Shown here: piece by piece, positions 1 to 8,719 of the stretch
Layout of the letters: each line of letters starts with the position of its first letter
How positions within the stretch are numbered: position 1 is the stretch's first letter
NCBI GenBank assembly: GCA_017541025.1
Contig: JAFXZY010000068.1
Span: 1 to 54,990 of the forward strand
DNA from: Bacteroidaceae bacterium
GTDB taxonomy: Bacteria > Bacteroidota > Bacteroidia > Bacteroidales > Bacteroidaceae
Reading direction: 5' to 3'
DNA length: 54,990 nt
Notes under the pieces: generated by a model
What the model saw: the letters and a program-made list of their open reading frames with translations, nothing else
Told to the model about the DNA's origin: nothing
Databases searched by the model: none
Translations under genes and position numbers: made by a program

Positions 1-285
1 AAGATTATAGAACTGAAGCGTTCGATTAACATCCCTGTTTCCTTCACGTCGAACTACCGAGATTTTTTCGGTAGTTGCCTCTTTTTTCAATTCATAGGTA
101 TCGTATACGTTCTTCAAATGAACACCAATATTATCCGATGAACAATCGAACAGCATCCCCATCGCCTTTTGGGTACACCATATGGTTTTATCCTTATAAT
201 AGACCTCAACACCCTTTTCCTTTCCTTCAATCTGAAAAATCAGGAACTCCGCAGTACTATTACGTATCTCTCTCCTTTTTGCCAT
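1..285 (-). CDS. RhuM-family (virulence RhuM-like) protein, 3' part beyond the left edge
   Basis: This is an open frame of 95 codons from an ATG at 285 to the window edge, with no stop, so only the N-terminal part is present. The visible protein starts MAKRREIRNSTAEFLIFQIE and continues with a KTIWCTQKAMGMLFDCSSDN segment, LKNVYDTYEL and a REGNRDVNRTLQFYNL segment. This order (the TIW-TQ-x-M-LF helix-turn-helix-like stretch, the TEKIS-V-R link, then V-R-LxFYNL) is what I know from RhuM/Fic-associated N-terminal regions. The function of this family is poorly known; it is often found in accessory DNA. The start is supported by a promoter at 304-335 just upstream. It could alternatively be a fragment, which the window cannot decide. 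Confidence 0.8.
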   Translation of the reverse strand, partial: MAKRREIRNSTAEFLIFQIEGKEKGVEVYYKDKTIWCTQKAMGMLFDCSSDNIGVHLKNVYDTYELKKEATTEKISVVRREGNRDVNRTLQFYNL

Positions 286-303
286 ATATTCCAATATTTT
301 CTG

Positions 304-335
304 CGAAGGTACAAAGAAATAATGAGCCCACCAAA
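304..335 (-). promoter_or_regulatory. Bacteroidetes-type promoter for the RhuM-like gene
   Basis: On the reverse strand TTTG (332-335) is followed after 20 nt by TACCTTCG (304-311), one mismatch from TAnnTTTG. Transcription would begin near 300, about 15 nt before the ATG at 285. Confidence 0.5.
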
Positions 336-628
336 AGGTAAGCCCATTATGTTTTGAAATAAAGCAAAGGTCAGATAGGTCACACCAAAACATCTTCCTT
401 CTTCCCTCTTACATCTTACATCATCTAATTCAGGAGGAGGAATAATCAACTTAGAAAAATTTTTATTTAAGCTACTTTTTGCTCGGAAATAAGTTAGAAA
501 ATTATCACAAATAGGCTTAAAAAGTTTGGAGCCGCAACTCAGTTGCAAAGAGAAAAGGCCTGCCTCGCGGCAAGCCATTTCAACAACTTTTTATCAAAAT
601 TACGTATGAATCAAATTAGGCAAAAGTC
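336..628. other. Intergenic stretch without a credible gene
   Basis: AT-rich DNA between the RhuM-like promoter and the decayed methyltransferase. Open frames here overlap the RhuM start on the same strand in another frame and have no recognisable sequence. The only structure I see is the terminator hairpin at 551-576. Confidence 0.6.
551..576 (-). terminator. Rho-independent terminator behind the methyltransferase remnant
   Basis: Read on the reverse strand, GGCTTGCC, a GCGA tetraloop and GGCAGGCC are followed by TTTTCTC. The stem is 8 bp with one G-U pair. It lies about 50 nt downstream of the methyltransferase stop at 629. Confidence 0.65.
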
Positions 629-1190
629 TCATTTCTTTATACCAATGATGGTTGCGTAGGACGGTTTTTTAAGATGTATCTCTGTCAGCGTGAAGCCAGC
701 ATCAATGAGCATTTGCTGAAGCTGCCTTGGCTGATAGGCAGTCATACCTTCCACTAAGTTGGTCCATTTGGAATTATTGTCAACCACCTCTACCATAATT
801 ACGAATTTGCCTTTGGGCTTCAGGACGCGTTTCACCTCCTGTAGGCAGGCGGGCATATTGGGCCAGAAATATACGGTCTCTACTGCTGTTACAAGATTGA
901 ACTTCCCATCTTCGTAAGGTAGCTTCTCAGCAGAGCCTTGACTAACAAACACCTGCTTGTCAAGCACTTTGGCATTCACTTCTTTGCTTTCGCTACGCTT
1001 TCCTCAGAGATATCAATGCCATAAACACTGGCTCCTTTGCTTCGTTTGAGCAGCCGTTGTAAGGTGGCTCCACCACCGCAGCCAATGTCGAGCATTGTCC
1101 ATCCGTCTTGTATACCAGCGAGATTCAGTCCCCAATTCGTCAGCGGTGCATGACTGACACAGACTTTGTAAGGGTAGGTGTCACGGTGTT
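629..1190 (-). pseudogene. SAM-dependent methyltransferase (class I), frameshifted and lacking its N-terminus
   Basis: Two reading frames together give one methyltransferase. The upstream frame (about 1,190-970) reads HAPLTNWGLNLAGIQDG, then the SAM-binding motif MLDIGCGGGATLQRL and the acidic motif VYGIDISEESVAKAKK, and then hits a stop. The downstream frame (979-629) carries on directly with NAKVLDKQVFVSQGSAEKLP, the post-I motif FNLVTAVETVYFWPN and the usual C-terminal strands, ending GIKK. A single missing base near 976-980 accounts for the break. Upstream of about 1,190 there is an in-frame stop and no match to the expected N-terminus, so the start is also lost. A GTG at 979 could start a 116-residue fragment, but that would lack the SAM-binding loop. 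The break could be a sequencing error, but the missing N-terminus argues for real decay. Confidence 0.8.
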
Positions 1191-1280
1191 AGTGACCTGT
1201 TAGCCAAACAGGTAACATTGCATGAGAACCATAACCATCGGGGATGAAAGCTTGCTGGGTTAGGTGTTGATGTAGGGCGC

Positions 1281-1337
1281 TATTAATAGTAGCAGTTGCA
1301 AGTATTAATAGTAGCAAGATTTTCTATTAATAGTAGC
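1281..1337. repeat. Three direct repeats with 22-bp spacing
   Basis: TATTAATAGTAGC occurs at 1281-1293, 1303-1315 and 1325-1337, identical each time and exactly 22 bp apart. The intervening 9 bp differ. The spacing is about two helical turns, as in iterons or protein-binding arrays. No nearby gene on either side explains it. Confidence 0.9.
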
Positions 1338-1561
1338 TTAATAGGTTATAGGTTATTGGTTATGGGATACTGGTTATAGAATGGAAAATAATTTGACAAT
1401 AGCGATGTCGACTGCGCCCACATCAGAAAGCCGTTGGTTATAGAATTTTTACTGCCAGGTTAGGGAGTAAAAATTCTCTAACTAAGGAGAAAGTTTTTCT
1501 TAACTTAGCAGTAAAAGGGGGTAGAATAAGGGGCTTGAAAAATATCTTTACACTTTCGATG

Positions 1562-1598
1562 AAAAAAAGAAGAGGGAAGCGTGGGCTCCCCTCTTCTT
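1562..1598 (-). terminator. Terminator of the GLUG-repeat protein gene
   Basis: Inverted repeat AAGAAGAGGG (1567-1576) and CCCTCTTCTT (1589-1598). On the reverse strand the stem is followed by a run of T (complement of 1562-1568). It lies 20 nt after the stop at 1618. Confidence 0.85.
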
Positions 1599-1617
1599 AT
1601 GTATAGGATGAATTTAC

Positions 1618-4600
1618 TTACTTAACAGATATCTTTTTGCCATCCTGGATGAAGATACCCTTCTGAGCCTTGCTTACACGCTGACCAGCAATGTTGTAGA
1701 TAGCACCGTTGTTAACGTTACCGTTAACGTTGACGTTTTCTATAGCATCGGGATCGCCGCTCTCTACACCTACTGTGAAGCCTTCAGGAGCAGGAGTAAC
1801 GGTCTTGTTGTCAGTCCAGCTGGGGATAGCATAGCTGTTCAAGGTCTTGCTTGCACTTGAGGTGATATACAGGTTGTTAGCATAGTCAAATGCCATACCG
1901 GTAATCTGAGTCTCTGCAACATTGAAGTTATACTTAGCCTCCAAGAAGATCTTTCCGTTAGGCATAGGAACGTAGTTGGTCTCATAAATAACAACCTTAC
2001 CGTTACCCATAGGAATAGCTAGGATAGAACCATCGTTGGTAGTAGCTATTGCCTCGCCATAAGTTGCGGTACTGATATCGCTGAAGTTTTCGCCTCCATC
2101 TGCAGTGAAATGCTTGATAGAAGGCTCTGTTGCACTAGGATTAGCTCTGTACTGCTCATACCACAAGCCACCACGTTCATCGGCAACGATACCTACATGA
2201 CCCGGAGCAATGGTATACTGTCCGGTGAGAGGCTCGAATACACTGCTGGGAGCCGTAGTCCAAGAAGTAGCAGTACCAAGGTTGTAAGTGAAGCACTTGT
2301 AGTCAGAGTAGTTGTACTCGCCATCTGAACGCTGAGCACCCAGAACAGTAAGCTTGAGGTTTTCGCCCTCACCCTCTACTGCCAAACCAACAGCAGGACG
2401 ATTCTGCTCCTCGCCACCAACGGTAACAATACCTGTTGCAGCATCCAGCTCACCACCCGTGAAGACAGGAGTCCAAGGCTTGTTCAAGTCGGCAGGATCG
2501 GCCTCCCATACAGAGCTGGTAGAGTTACCAGAAGCACGGGCGATGAAGACACGGCCATCCTTGCTTACGCGTACATTCTTAAGATCGAACTGGTAATCAC
2601 CTGAGATGGTAATAACGTTCTTATTGTCCTTAATATCGAGGCCACCATAGAAGCCAGGAGTACCATCCTCTGCATTGATAGGCTGGAAGGTTGCATCGAA
2701 AGCATAGAGAGCACCAGGCTTCTGCTCGCTGATGGTACCTGAAGCATTACTGAGAGGACGAGACTCTGTTACGTAAATCTGGCCAAAGCCCTTGCTTGCA
2801 GGAACATTGTTGACAGCAAGACCGTAAGCAGAATATACCTTGTAGCCATCGCCAACCTTAGTAGGTGCGGTGATACCCAAAGCGGTAACATCCAGTTCGT
2901 ATGTCATCTGAGTACCAGCAGGAACGCCAAGGAGGCTGTTGTCGATAGCAACTTCGTGACCGCCTGCCATGAGGTCACTACCCTTCAGTACATGAGAGTA
3001 CTTGAGTTCGCCACCTGCATAGAAGTTGATGGCTGCGCTCTTAGCCTCAGCATTCAGGGTGTAAGCTACTACAACCTGGTCTGCATTGGTAGCTGTGCTC
3101 AGGTTAGATGCAAATGCGTTGAGTTGGATGTTAGGACGGGTATTCTGATACTCAGCACCATTCTTCCAAACAACACTACCACCGAACAGATGAGGCATAT
3201 CATCCTTGCCCAAAGTCTGGAACCAGTGAGGATTCTCTGCTTTAGAACCATTGAGGATCCATGTGAGTTCACCAGTCTTGAAACGTGGGTCGGTAAGTTC
3301 AATCTTAGTACCAATGTTAGATTCGTTCAAAACAGTTGTGAAGAATACATTGGTAGCAGTACAGTTGCCACTGTTACGGCTTACGGAGTTACTGCCATCC
3401 ATATTAGCAGCAACAACTTCGGCAATAATGATACAGTTCTTAACCTCGTCGGCATTAGTTGACCAACCGAAGATACCACCCCAGCAGGTAGTTTCCTCGC
3501 CATCGAGTACGAAGTGAACCTTACAGTTCTCAACAACGGTTCCGGCAGTCTCGTTAACACCGGCAATACCACCGTGAGTACCATCACCGCTAACCTGAGA
3601 GTGAACGGTTACGTCAACGTCGCAATCCTGAATCTTTGCATTGCGAGTGTAACCAGAAACACCACCGGCAAACTTAGCATAAGTATAGATAGTGGACTGA
3701 ACCTTCAGGTTCTTAACAGTTCCTTCCTCAATATCGCTGAAGAGACCAGTGTTCTGATAATCACAATATTCCTCTTCAGAACCAATTGTCAGGTTAGTGA
3801 TAGCGTGGCCCTGACCATCGAATACGCCATTGTAACGTGTACCGTGTGCAATAGGTGTGAAGGGGATACCCTTCATGTTGATATCGTTAGTCAAGACGGC
3901 GTTAGCCTTCTGGCCACCGTTTGAAACCGTAGCACTGAAGTAAACCAACTGCAGAGGAGTACCAATCTGATAAGTGCCGTTCTCGTCCTGAGGAGCCACA
4001 ATCTTTGCAAGAGCAGGAATTGCCTTTGTAATGTCAAAGTTCATTGCATCCTCAAGTGAGATAGTACCTTCCTCGTAACCAAAGTTGATCTCTTCTACAC
4101 CAGCCAAGATATCATCATAGTCTGATTCGGAGATCAGGTCAGACAACATTACAAGTGCATTTTCTGCAGCCTGTGCATCATCTGCCACTTTCTTATAAGC
4201 CTGCTTACCAGCATAGATATCCTGGAAGAGACCAGAAAGCTTCTGGATAGAAGCGTACTTCTGTTCAGGTGTACTTGCAGCTTCTGCCTCAGCTACGGCA
4301 GCCTCCAAAGCAGCCTTCAACTCTGCAGGATAGTTAGGAGCACCAGCAGCCTCGGTAGCATCATTTGGAACATACAGGGTGAGGATGGTATTGGCACGTG
4401 CCAACTGGCTCTCAAGAGCTGTAGCCAAGCCATCGGTAGCCTCATCGCCACTACCCAAGAAGGTGAGTCTGACGTTAGCAGCACCAGTCCATTCGTTGGT
4501 ACCAACCTTAGAGTGAGGATTGGCAATGCCAATGGTAAGTACGCTGTCCTCTCCTACCTCGCAAGCAATGTAGTTCTGGTAACGACCAGCACTAGCAGCA

Positions 4601-7600
4601 ATAGAAATACCGGTTGGACCATGAGCAGCATAACCGATAAGTTCGGCACCGCTTTCGTCGCTTGTAGAAACGAAATCGTCATAGATAGCAAGGTCAAGAG
4701 CACTAACTTTAGTTATATTACAGTTCTCGCCGTCAACAGCATCTTCTACTTTGATGTAATCCTCTATTACAGTCTGGAGGAAGTTAACATTGCCATTAGC
4801 ACTGATTTGTGCAGCATAGTTGTAACTGTAGCGGTCGTTCTGTGGACGATAAGCACCATTTATACCTACCAGATAGTAACCGGGCTTCATACCCTTTACT
4901 GTCTGACTCATAGCAAATGGGTTAGCAGACCAAGACTCTATGCCATAGACTGTAGTACCATCCTCGCGTGTATAAGATTGATGACCAGTAGCTTTAGCTT
5001 CGCCATCCCATCCTTTATCCTTACCTTCGCTAAAGTCGGCATTAACAAGCATCTTGCTGATGTCTGTACCAGGAACATAACCTTTATTAATAGCAAGAGC
5101 CAGCCACTCGTCGATACGGACAATCTCCTTCTCAACCAGAGAGTCGGGCATTTCGTGCTCTTCTATAATATTTACAGCATCCTCCTCGAGGTATGCCATC
5201 AGCTCGTCGCGATCTTCACCTTGTACGTTATCATGTTCTTCCAGATAGGTCTTTGTTTCCTCAACCTTATCAGCATACTTCTTATATACCTTAATACTTG
5301 CGTCAAGCTTAGCCTCGCTTACATAAATTTCATCAAGGGCATCTGCCAGACTATTGAGATCTGTCACACCATTCAGTGCACCGATCTTTTCCTGCATATC
5401 TTCTATTGCTCCAGTATAAGCAATGGCATCTTCTGCCTTTGCAGTATAGAACTCATTGATCTTATTGACTACGTCAGGCAGCGTTTCTGCATTGGCTGTC
5501 ATATACTCGCCAGCAGCATAAACGATGGTTCCGTGTGCAGGATTAGCAACGGGGTGAGCATCAACCTCCAAATCCTGATAGAATAAAGAGGTACGGAACT
5601 GCTTGCCGTTCAGCAGGTATGTGAACTTACCGTTGGCAATCTCATCCTCATTGATACGATAGATGTGATGACCATCCTCATCGATGGTTCCACCCTTCAG
5701 CGTGTAGCAGTTGGTAATGGTAGCAGTATTGTAGCGTGCGAAGTACTTATGAGTATCCTCGCCCTCAGAACCGGTAACAGTACCAATGGCATAGCAGTTC
5801 TTGATTTCGCAATAGCTACCCAGCCATCCAGAGAATGAACCATTCTCATTAGGACCGTCGCAATCACCAGTCATGTAGCAGTTGTCGATAGTAATGTGAC
5901 AGGTAGAACCCATTACACAACCCAGGACACCACCGGCATTGGCACCACCTGTACATACTACGTGGCCGTCCATACCTACGTTCAGGAAGGTTACGTGACC
6001 TGCCCAATTTGCTGTCATACCTACGATACCACAATAGCCGAGACCCTCGATTTCGCAAGACTCATCCAGCACAACGTTCTTGATGAATACACCTTCAGCA
6101 CTACGTGCATCAGCATCCGACATACCGTCACCACTGGAGGCACGGCTGTTCATAACACCAATAAGACCTACACCACGCTGGTTGGGATAAGAAATACGGA
6201 AATTGCTGATGGTATGGAACTGACCGTCGAAGTTACCATAGAATGGAGTTTGCTCATTACCTACAATAGCGTATGGCTTGTCGCTGGTCTGGTCGGCCAT
6301 ATCGATATCAGCTGTCAAACGGACACTGGCACCTAAGTTAACGTCAGCAACATAATGTGACCACCATATCAACTGATCGGCTGTACCAATCTCATACCAA
6401 CCATCTGCAGCAGGAGTCAGATAATTCTCGTCGATATGATCGCAGACTGTACAGAAACCGCCCACATAGTTGTGTGGAGGAATGCTAATGCTTGTTTCGG
6501 TATTAGAATACTGAACATCTCCCTCAGGTGTACCATCGCAACGATAAGAGGGAGCAGCAGCATAAACCTTACCACCGGCCTTGGCAATAGGCATAGGTAC
6601 AGCGTCTGTACCGATAACCTGATAGAAATTATCGGCACCCTGCACATTCGCATTCAGCAAGAATGCCAACTTACCAGAGGCGATATCAGCTTCTTCAATT
6701 TGGGTAAATCGGGTATCCTCCTCCACACCGCAGTCGTTCAGGAAGTAACTGTTGGAGGGGATAACCTTACTGGGGTTACGAGACATCAGCTTGGAGTCGC
6801 CTCCTGCATTGATAAGGTCACCCAAGAAGGCAACATTTACCATGGTACAGTTTCCAGTACTCCAGCCACTGATACCAGCCAAACACTCTGCACCATCAAT
6901 ACCCTCAATGGTACCGGCATAGATAGAATTTTCTATTCTGTAGTCGGTTTCACCTACACCAACCAAACCGCCGGTGGTATTGTCACCCGTGTGAGTGGTA
7001 TAGATGTTGATATCAGAATATACATTCTTAATAACAGAAGAACTGTTACGTGTATGAGAGGTAACAGAACCAGCATACTGTCCGTTAGTAGAAATAGAAC
7101 CGTGCATGATGACGTTCTTGAACGTACCGGAGAACTCCGGGATGAATGAAGCGTTATTACCCATATCACTCATCTCGATGGTAAGAGTATGTCCGTCACC
7201 ATCAAAGTTACCATCTACCCAGTTACTGGTATTAAAGATGCTTTGACCTGGCTCTGAGATAACCTCAATGTCATTAGCCATCTTCATGTTCAGCTTGAAA
7301 CCATCAGCAATACGGTTCCAACCTTCTGCTCTGAAGATATCATCGGCAGTCTTCAGGATGATAGCTCTGTCCTTATGGTCGAATTCGAAGTTGAAGTTGA
7401 AGCTACCGCAGGCAGTACAAACACCATACTTATCAAAAGTATGTGCTGTAACTACAGCATTGCTTGGTGTGTTGGAGTAGGTGAGAGCCTCGGTAGAGGT
7501 ACCATCACAACCAGTTGGGCCAGAAGCATAAACCTGTCCGCTACCAAATGCAGCAGGAACGGGGAATGGGTCTGTACCAATCGTCTGTACCCAGTTGATC

Positions 7601-8487
7601 TTGCTCTGGTCGTTGTTCAACTGGAAGCAGATCTTACCGTCTGCCAATTCATCATAAGGAACTACTGTTGTAGCGTTATTATCACCCCACTGGTTGGTAA
7701 CATAGTTGTTGTAGCAAGCACCTGAAGGACGATTAGCGTATGGGTCCGCATTGTATGACTCCAAGTTTACTGCATTCACGTTGCCACCGTTACGGCCGAT
7801 GTTAGCACTACCGCCATTGGAGATGTCAAAGTTGCTGCCATCACTAACAACCAGACAGTTGGTAATGTTGATTCTGGCATCACACCAACCGACCAAACCA
7901 CCACAGTTCTGGGTTGTTGCACCATTAATGGTGAACTTGGCCAGACAGTTTTCGATGACAGTACCTCTGTAAGCTACAGCAGCAATACCAGCATGAGTGG
8001 CATCACCAGCCACGGAACTTACAACGTTAACATCAACAAAGCAGCCCCGGATATTACCGCTGTTCCAAGCAGCAATACCAGCAGCAAACTTAGTAGTACT
8101 GGTAATGGTTCCCTGCACCTTCAGGTTCTGTATCAAAGCCTTGATACCGACATTGCGGAAAAGGGCAGTTCCATTTCCGCTGCCTGAGAAGTAATTAATG
8201 GTAATAGAGTGTCCCTTACCATCGAAGGTACCCTGGAAGTCCTGACCGTCTTTACCGATCATAGCTCCATCTGTCCCTTCGCCCAGGTCTATCAAACCCA
8301 GGTCAATGTCTGTCGTCAGCTCGGCGCAGGCATAGGGCTCACTGCTATTCACTAGTGCGGCAAAGTCCTTGAAGTCCTGAGCCGAACCAATCTGGTACAC
8401 GCCGTCCTTCTGACCAAGCGCATACGCAGAAATGCCGTAGACCATCATGATGGCCATTAAGCATAGGTTAAGTAGTTTTTTACTCAT
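1618..8487 (-). CDS. Giant secreted GLUG-repeat surface protein with T9SS-like C-terminal tail
   Basis: A 2,289-residue exported protein. It begins with a signal peptide (MSKKLLNLCLMAIMMVYGIS, cut after AYA). Four modules of about 300 residues, near 28-350, 362-680, 687-1000 and 1499-1770, each start with a YxIGTAxQL-like strand followed by FDGxGHxIxN and GGLVG-type repeats, the GLUG pattern known from IgA-protease-like and other surface proteins. Modules 1 and 2 end in a CDGT segment and CTACG or CTVCD cysteine pairs. Between modules 3 and 4 lie helical segments (about 1000-1130 and 1350-1460) around a beta-rich domain from about 1145 that opens VNADFSEGKDKGW, as carbohydrate-binding domains often do. 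The C-terminus (NIAGQRVSKAQKGIFIQDGK near 2265) resembles Prevotella T9SS sorting tails. A surface adhesin or glycan-binding role is my inference; no catalytic motif was seen. It is a single gene with its own promoter and terminator. Confidence 0.93.
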   Translation of the reverse strand: MSKKLLNLCLMAIMMVYGISAYALGQKDGVYQIGSAQDFKDFAALVNSSEPYACAELTTDIDLGLIDLGEGTDGAMIGKDGQDFQGTFDGKGHSITINYFSGSGNGTALFRNVGIKALIQNLKVQGTITSTTKFAAGIAAWNSGNIRGCFVDVNVVSSVAGDATHAGIAAVAYRGTVIENCLAKFTINGATTQNCGGLVGWCDARINITNCLVVSDGSNFDISNGGSANIGRNGGNVNAVNLESYNADPYANRPSGACYNNYVTNQWGDNNATTVVPYDELADGKICFQLNNDQSKINWVQTIGTDPFPVPAAFGSGQVYASGPTGCDGTSTEALTYSNTPSNAVVTAHTFDKYGVCTACGSFNFNFEFDHKDRAIILKTADDIFRAEGWNRIADGFKLNMKMANDIEVISEPGQSIFNTSNWVDGNFDGDGHTLTIEMSDMGNNASFIPEFSGTFKNVIMHGSISTNGQYAGSVTSHTRNSSSVIKNVYSDINIYTTHTGDNTTGGLVGVGETDYRIENSIYAGTIEGIDGAECLAGISGWSTGNCTMVNVAFLGDLINAGGDSKLMSRNPSKVIPSNSYFLNDCGVEEDTRFTQIEEADIASGKLAFLLNANVQGADNFYQVIGTDAVPMPIAKAGGKVYAAAPSYRCDGTPEGDVQYSNTETSISIPPHNYVGGFCTVCDHIDENYLTPAADGWYEIGTADQLIWWSHYVADVNLGASVRLTADIDMADQTSDKPYAIVGNEQTPFYGNFDGQFHTISNFRISYPNQRGVGLIGVMNSRASSGDGMSDADARSAEGVFIKNVVLDESCEIEGLGYCGIVGMTANWAGHVTFLNVGMDGHVVCTGGANAGGVLGCVMGSTCHITIDNCYMTGDCDGPNENGSFSGWLGSYCEIKNCYAIGTVTGSEGEDTHKYFARYNTATITNCYTLKGGTIDEDGHHIYRINEDEIANGKFTYLLNGKQFRTSLFYQDLEVDAHPVANPAHGTIVYAAGEYMTANAETLPDVVNKINEFYTAKAEDAIAYTGAIEDMQEKIGALNGVTDLNSLADALDEIYVSEAKLDASIKVYKKYADKVEETKTYLEEHDNVQGEDRDELMAYLEEDAVNIIEEHEMPDSLVEKEIVRIDEWLALAINKGYVPGTDISKMLVNADFSEGKDKGWDGEAKATGHQSYTREDGTTVYGIESWSANPFAMSQTVKGMKPGYYLVGINGAYRPQNDRYSYNYAAQISANGNVNFLQTVIEDYIKVEDAVDGENCNITKVSALDLAIYDDFVSTSDESGAELIGYAAHGPTGISIAASAGRYQNYIACEVGEDSVLTIGIANPHSKVGTNEWTGAANVRLTFLGSGDEATDGLATALESQLARANTILTLYVPNDATEAAGAPNYPAELKAALEAAVAEAEAASTPEQKYASIQKLSGLFQDIYAGKQAYKKVADDAQAAENALVMLSDLISESDYDDILAGVEEINFGYEEGTISLEDAMNFDITKAIPALAKIVAPQDENGTYQIGTPLQLVYFSATVSNGGQKANAVLTNDINMKGIPFTPIAHGTRYNGVFDGQGHAITNLTIGSEEEYCDYQNTGLFSDIEEGTVKNLKVQSTIYTYAKFAGGVSGYTRNAKIQDCDVDVTVHSQVSGDGTHGGIAGVNETAGTVVENCKVHFVLDGEETTCWGGIFGWSTNADEVKNCIIIAEVVAANMDGSNSVSRNSGNCTATNVFFTTVLNESNIGTKIELTDPRFKTGELTWILNGSKAENPHWFQTLGKDDMPHLFGGSVVWKNGAEYQNTRPNIQLNAFASNLSTATNADQVVVAYTLNAEAKSAAINFYAGGELKYSHVLKGSDLMAGGHEVAIDNSLLGVPAGTQMTYELDVTALGITAPTKVGDGYKVYSAYGLAVNNVPASKGFGQIYVTESRPLSNASGTISEQKPGALYAFDATFQPINAEDGTPGFYGGLDIKDNKNVITISGDYQFDLKNVRVSKDGRVFIARASGNSTSSVWEADPADLNKPWTPVFTGGELDAATGIVTVGGEEQNRPAVGLAVEGEGENLKLTVLGAQRSDGEYNYSDYKCFTYNLGTATSWTTAPSSVFEPLTGQYTIAPGHVGIVADERGGLWYEQYRANPSATEPSIKHFTADGGENFSDISTATYGEAIATTNDGSILAIPMGNGKVVIYETNYVPMPNGKIFLEAKYNFNVAETQITGMAFDYANNLYITSSASKTLNSYAIPSWTDNKTVTPAPEGFTVGVESGDPDAIENVNVNGNVNNGAIYNIAGQRVSKAQKGIFIQDGKKISVK

Positions 8488-8554
8488 TGAATGAATAGTT
8501 TGTAAGTTAATAAATTAAGTTAATATAGTTTGTGATTTTGGTTTATTATGTTCA

Positions 8555-8585
8555 CAAAGATAAGGAGAATTCGTTTTCCGACAAA
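8555..8585 (-). promoter_or_regulatory. Promoter of the GLUG-repeat protein gene
   Basis: On the reverse strand TTTG (8582-8585), a 19-nt spacer, then TATCTTTG (8555-8562), a perfect match to the Bacteroidetes consensus. The leader to the ATG at 8487 would be about 60 nt. Confidence 0.8.
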
Positions 8586-8665
8586 CATTTTTATGGAAAA
8601 TTTTACCAATTAAGCAAATGAGGTCAAGCAAAGAGGACGAAAGGGTTAAAAAAAGAATGATTTCT

Positions 8666-8696
8666 TTTGTTCTGCGCTCGTTTTTTTGTACTTTTG
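8666..8696 (+). promoter_or_regulatory. Promoter of the DUF4886-like gene
   Basis: TTTG (8666-8669), 19 nt, then TACTTTTG (8689-8696). Transcription would start near 8703, which rules out an upstream in-frame ATG at 8618 and supports the ATG at 8720. Confidence 0.8.
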
Positions 8697-8719
8697 CAGT
8701 CCAAAAAGCAAAAAAGAGG

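Larger units (their letters stand above)
1191..1617. other. Repeat-rich intergenic region
   Basis: No credible gene. The stretch holds three copies of a 13-bp word spaced 22 bp (1281-1337), runs of GGTTAT-type words (about 1340-1385), an 11-bp inverted repeat GAATTTTTACT/AGTAAAAATTC (1443-1453 and 1466-1476), a further partner CAGTAAAA at 1507-1514, and the terminator of the next gene. Confidence 0.7.

Noticed and set aside
4513-5586. 357-codon forward open frame
   Set aside because: It is antisense to the GLUG-repeat gene, which has coherent domains, and its translation has no family features.
8618-8719. Upstream in-frame ATG that would lengthen the DUF4886-like protein by 34 residues
   Set aside because: It lies upstream of a near-perfect promoter (8666-8696) and would destroy the signal peptide.
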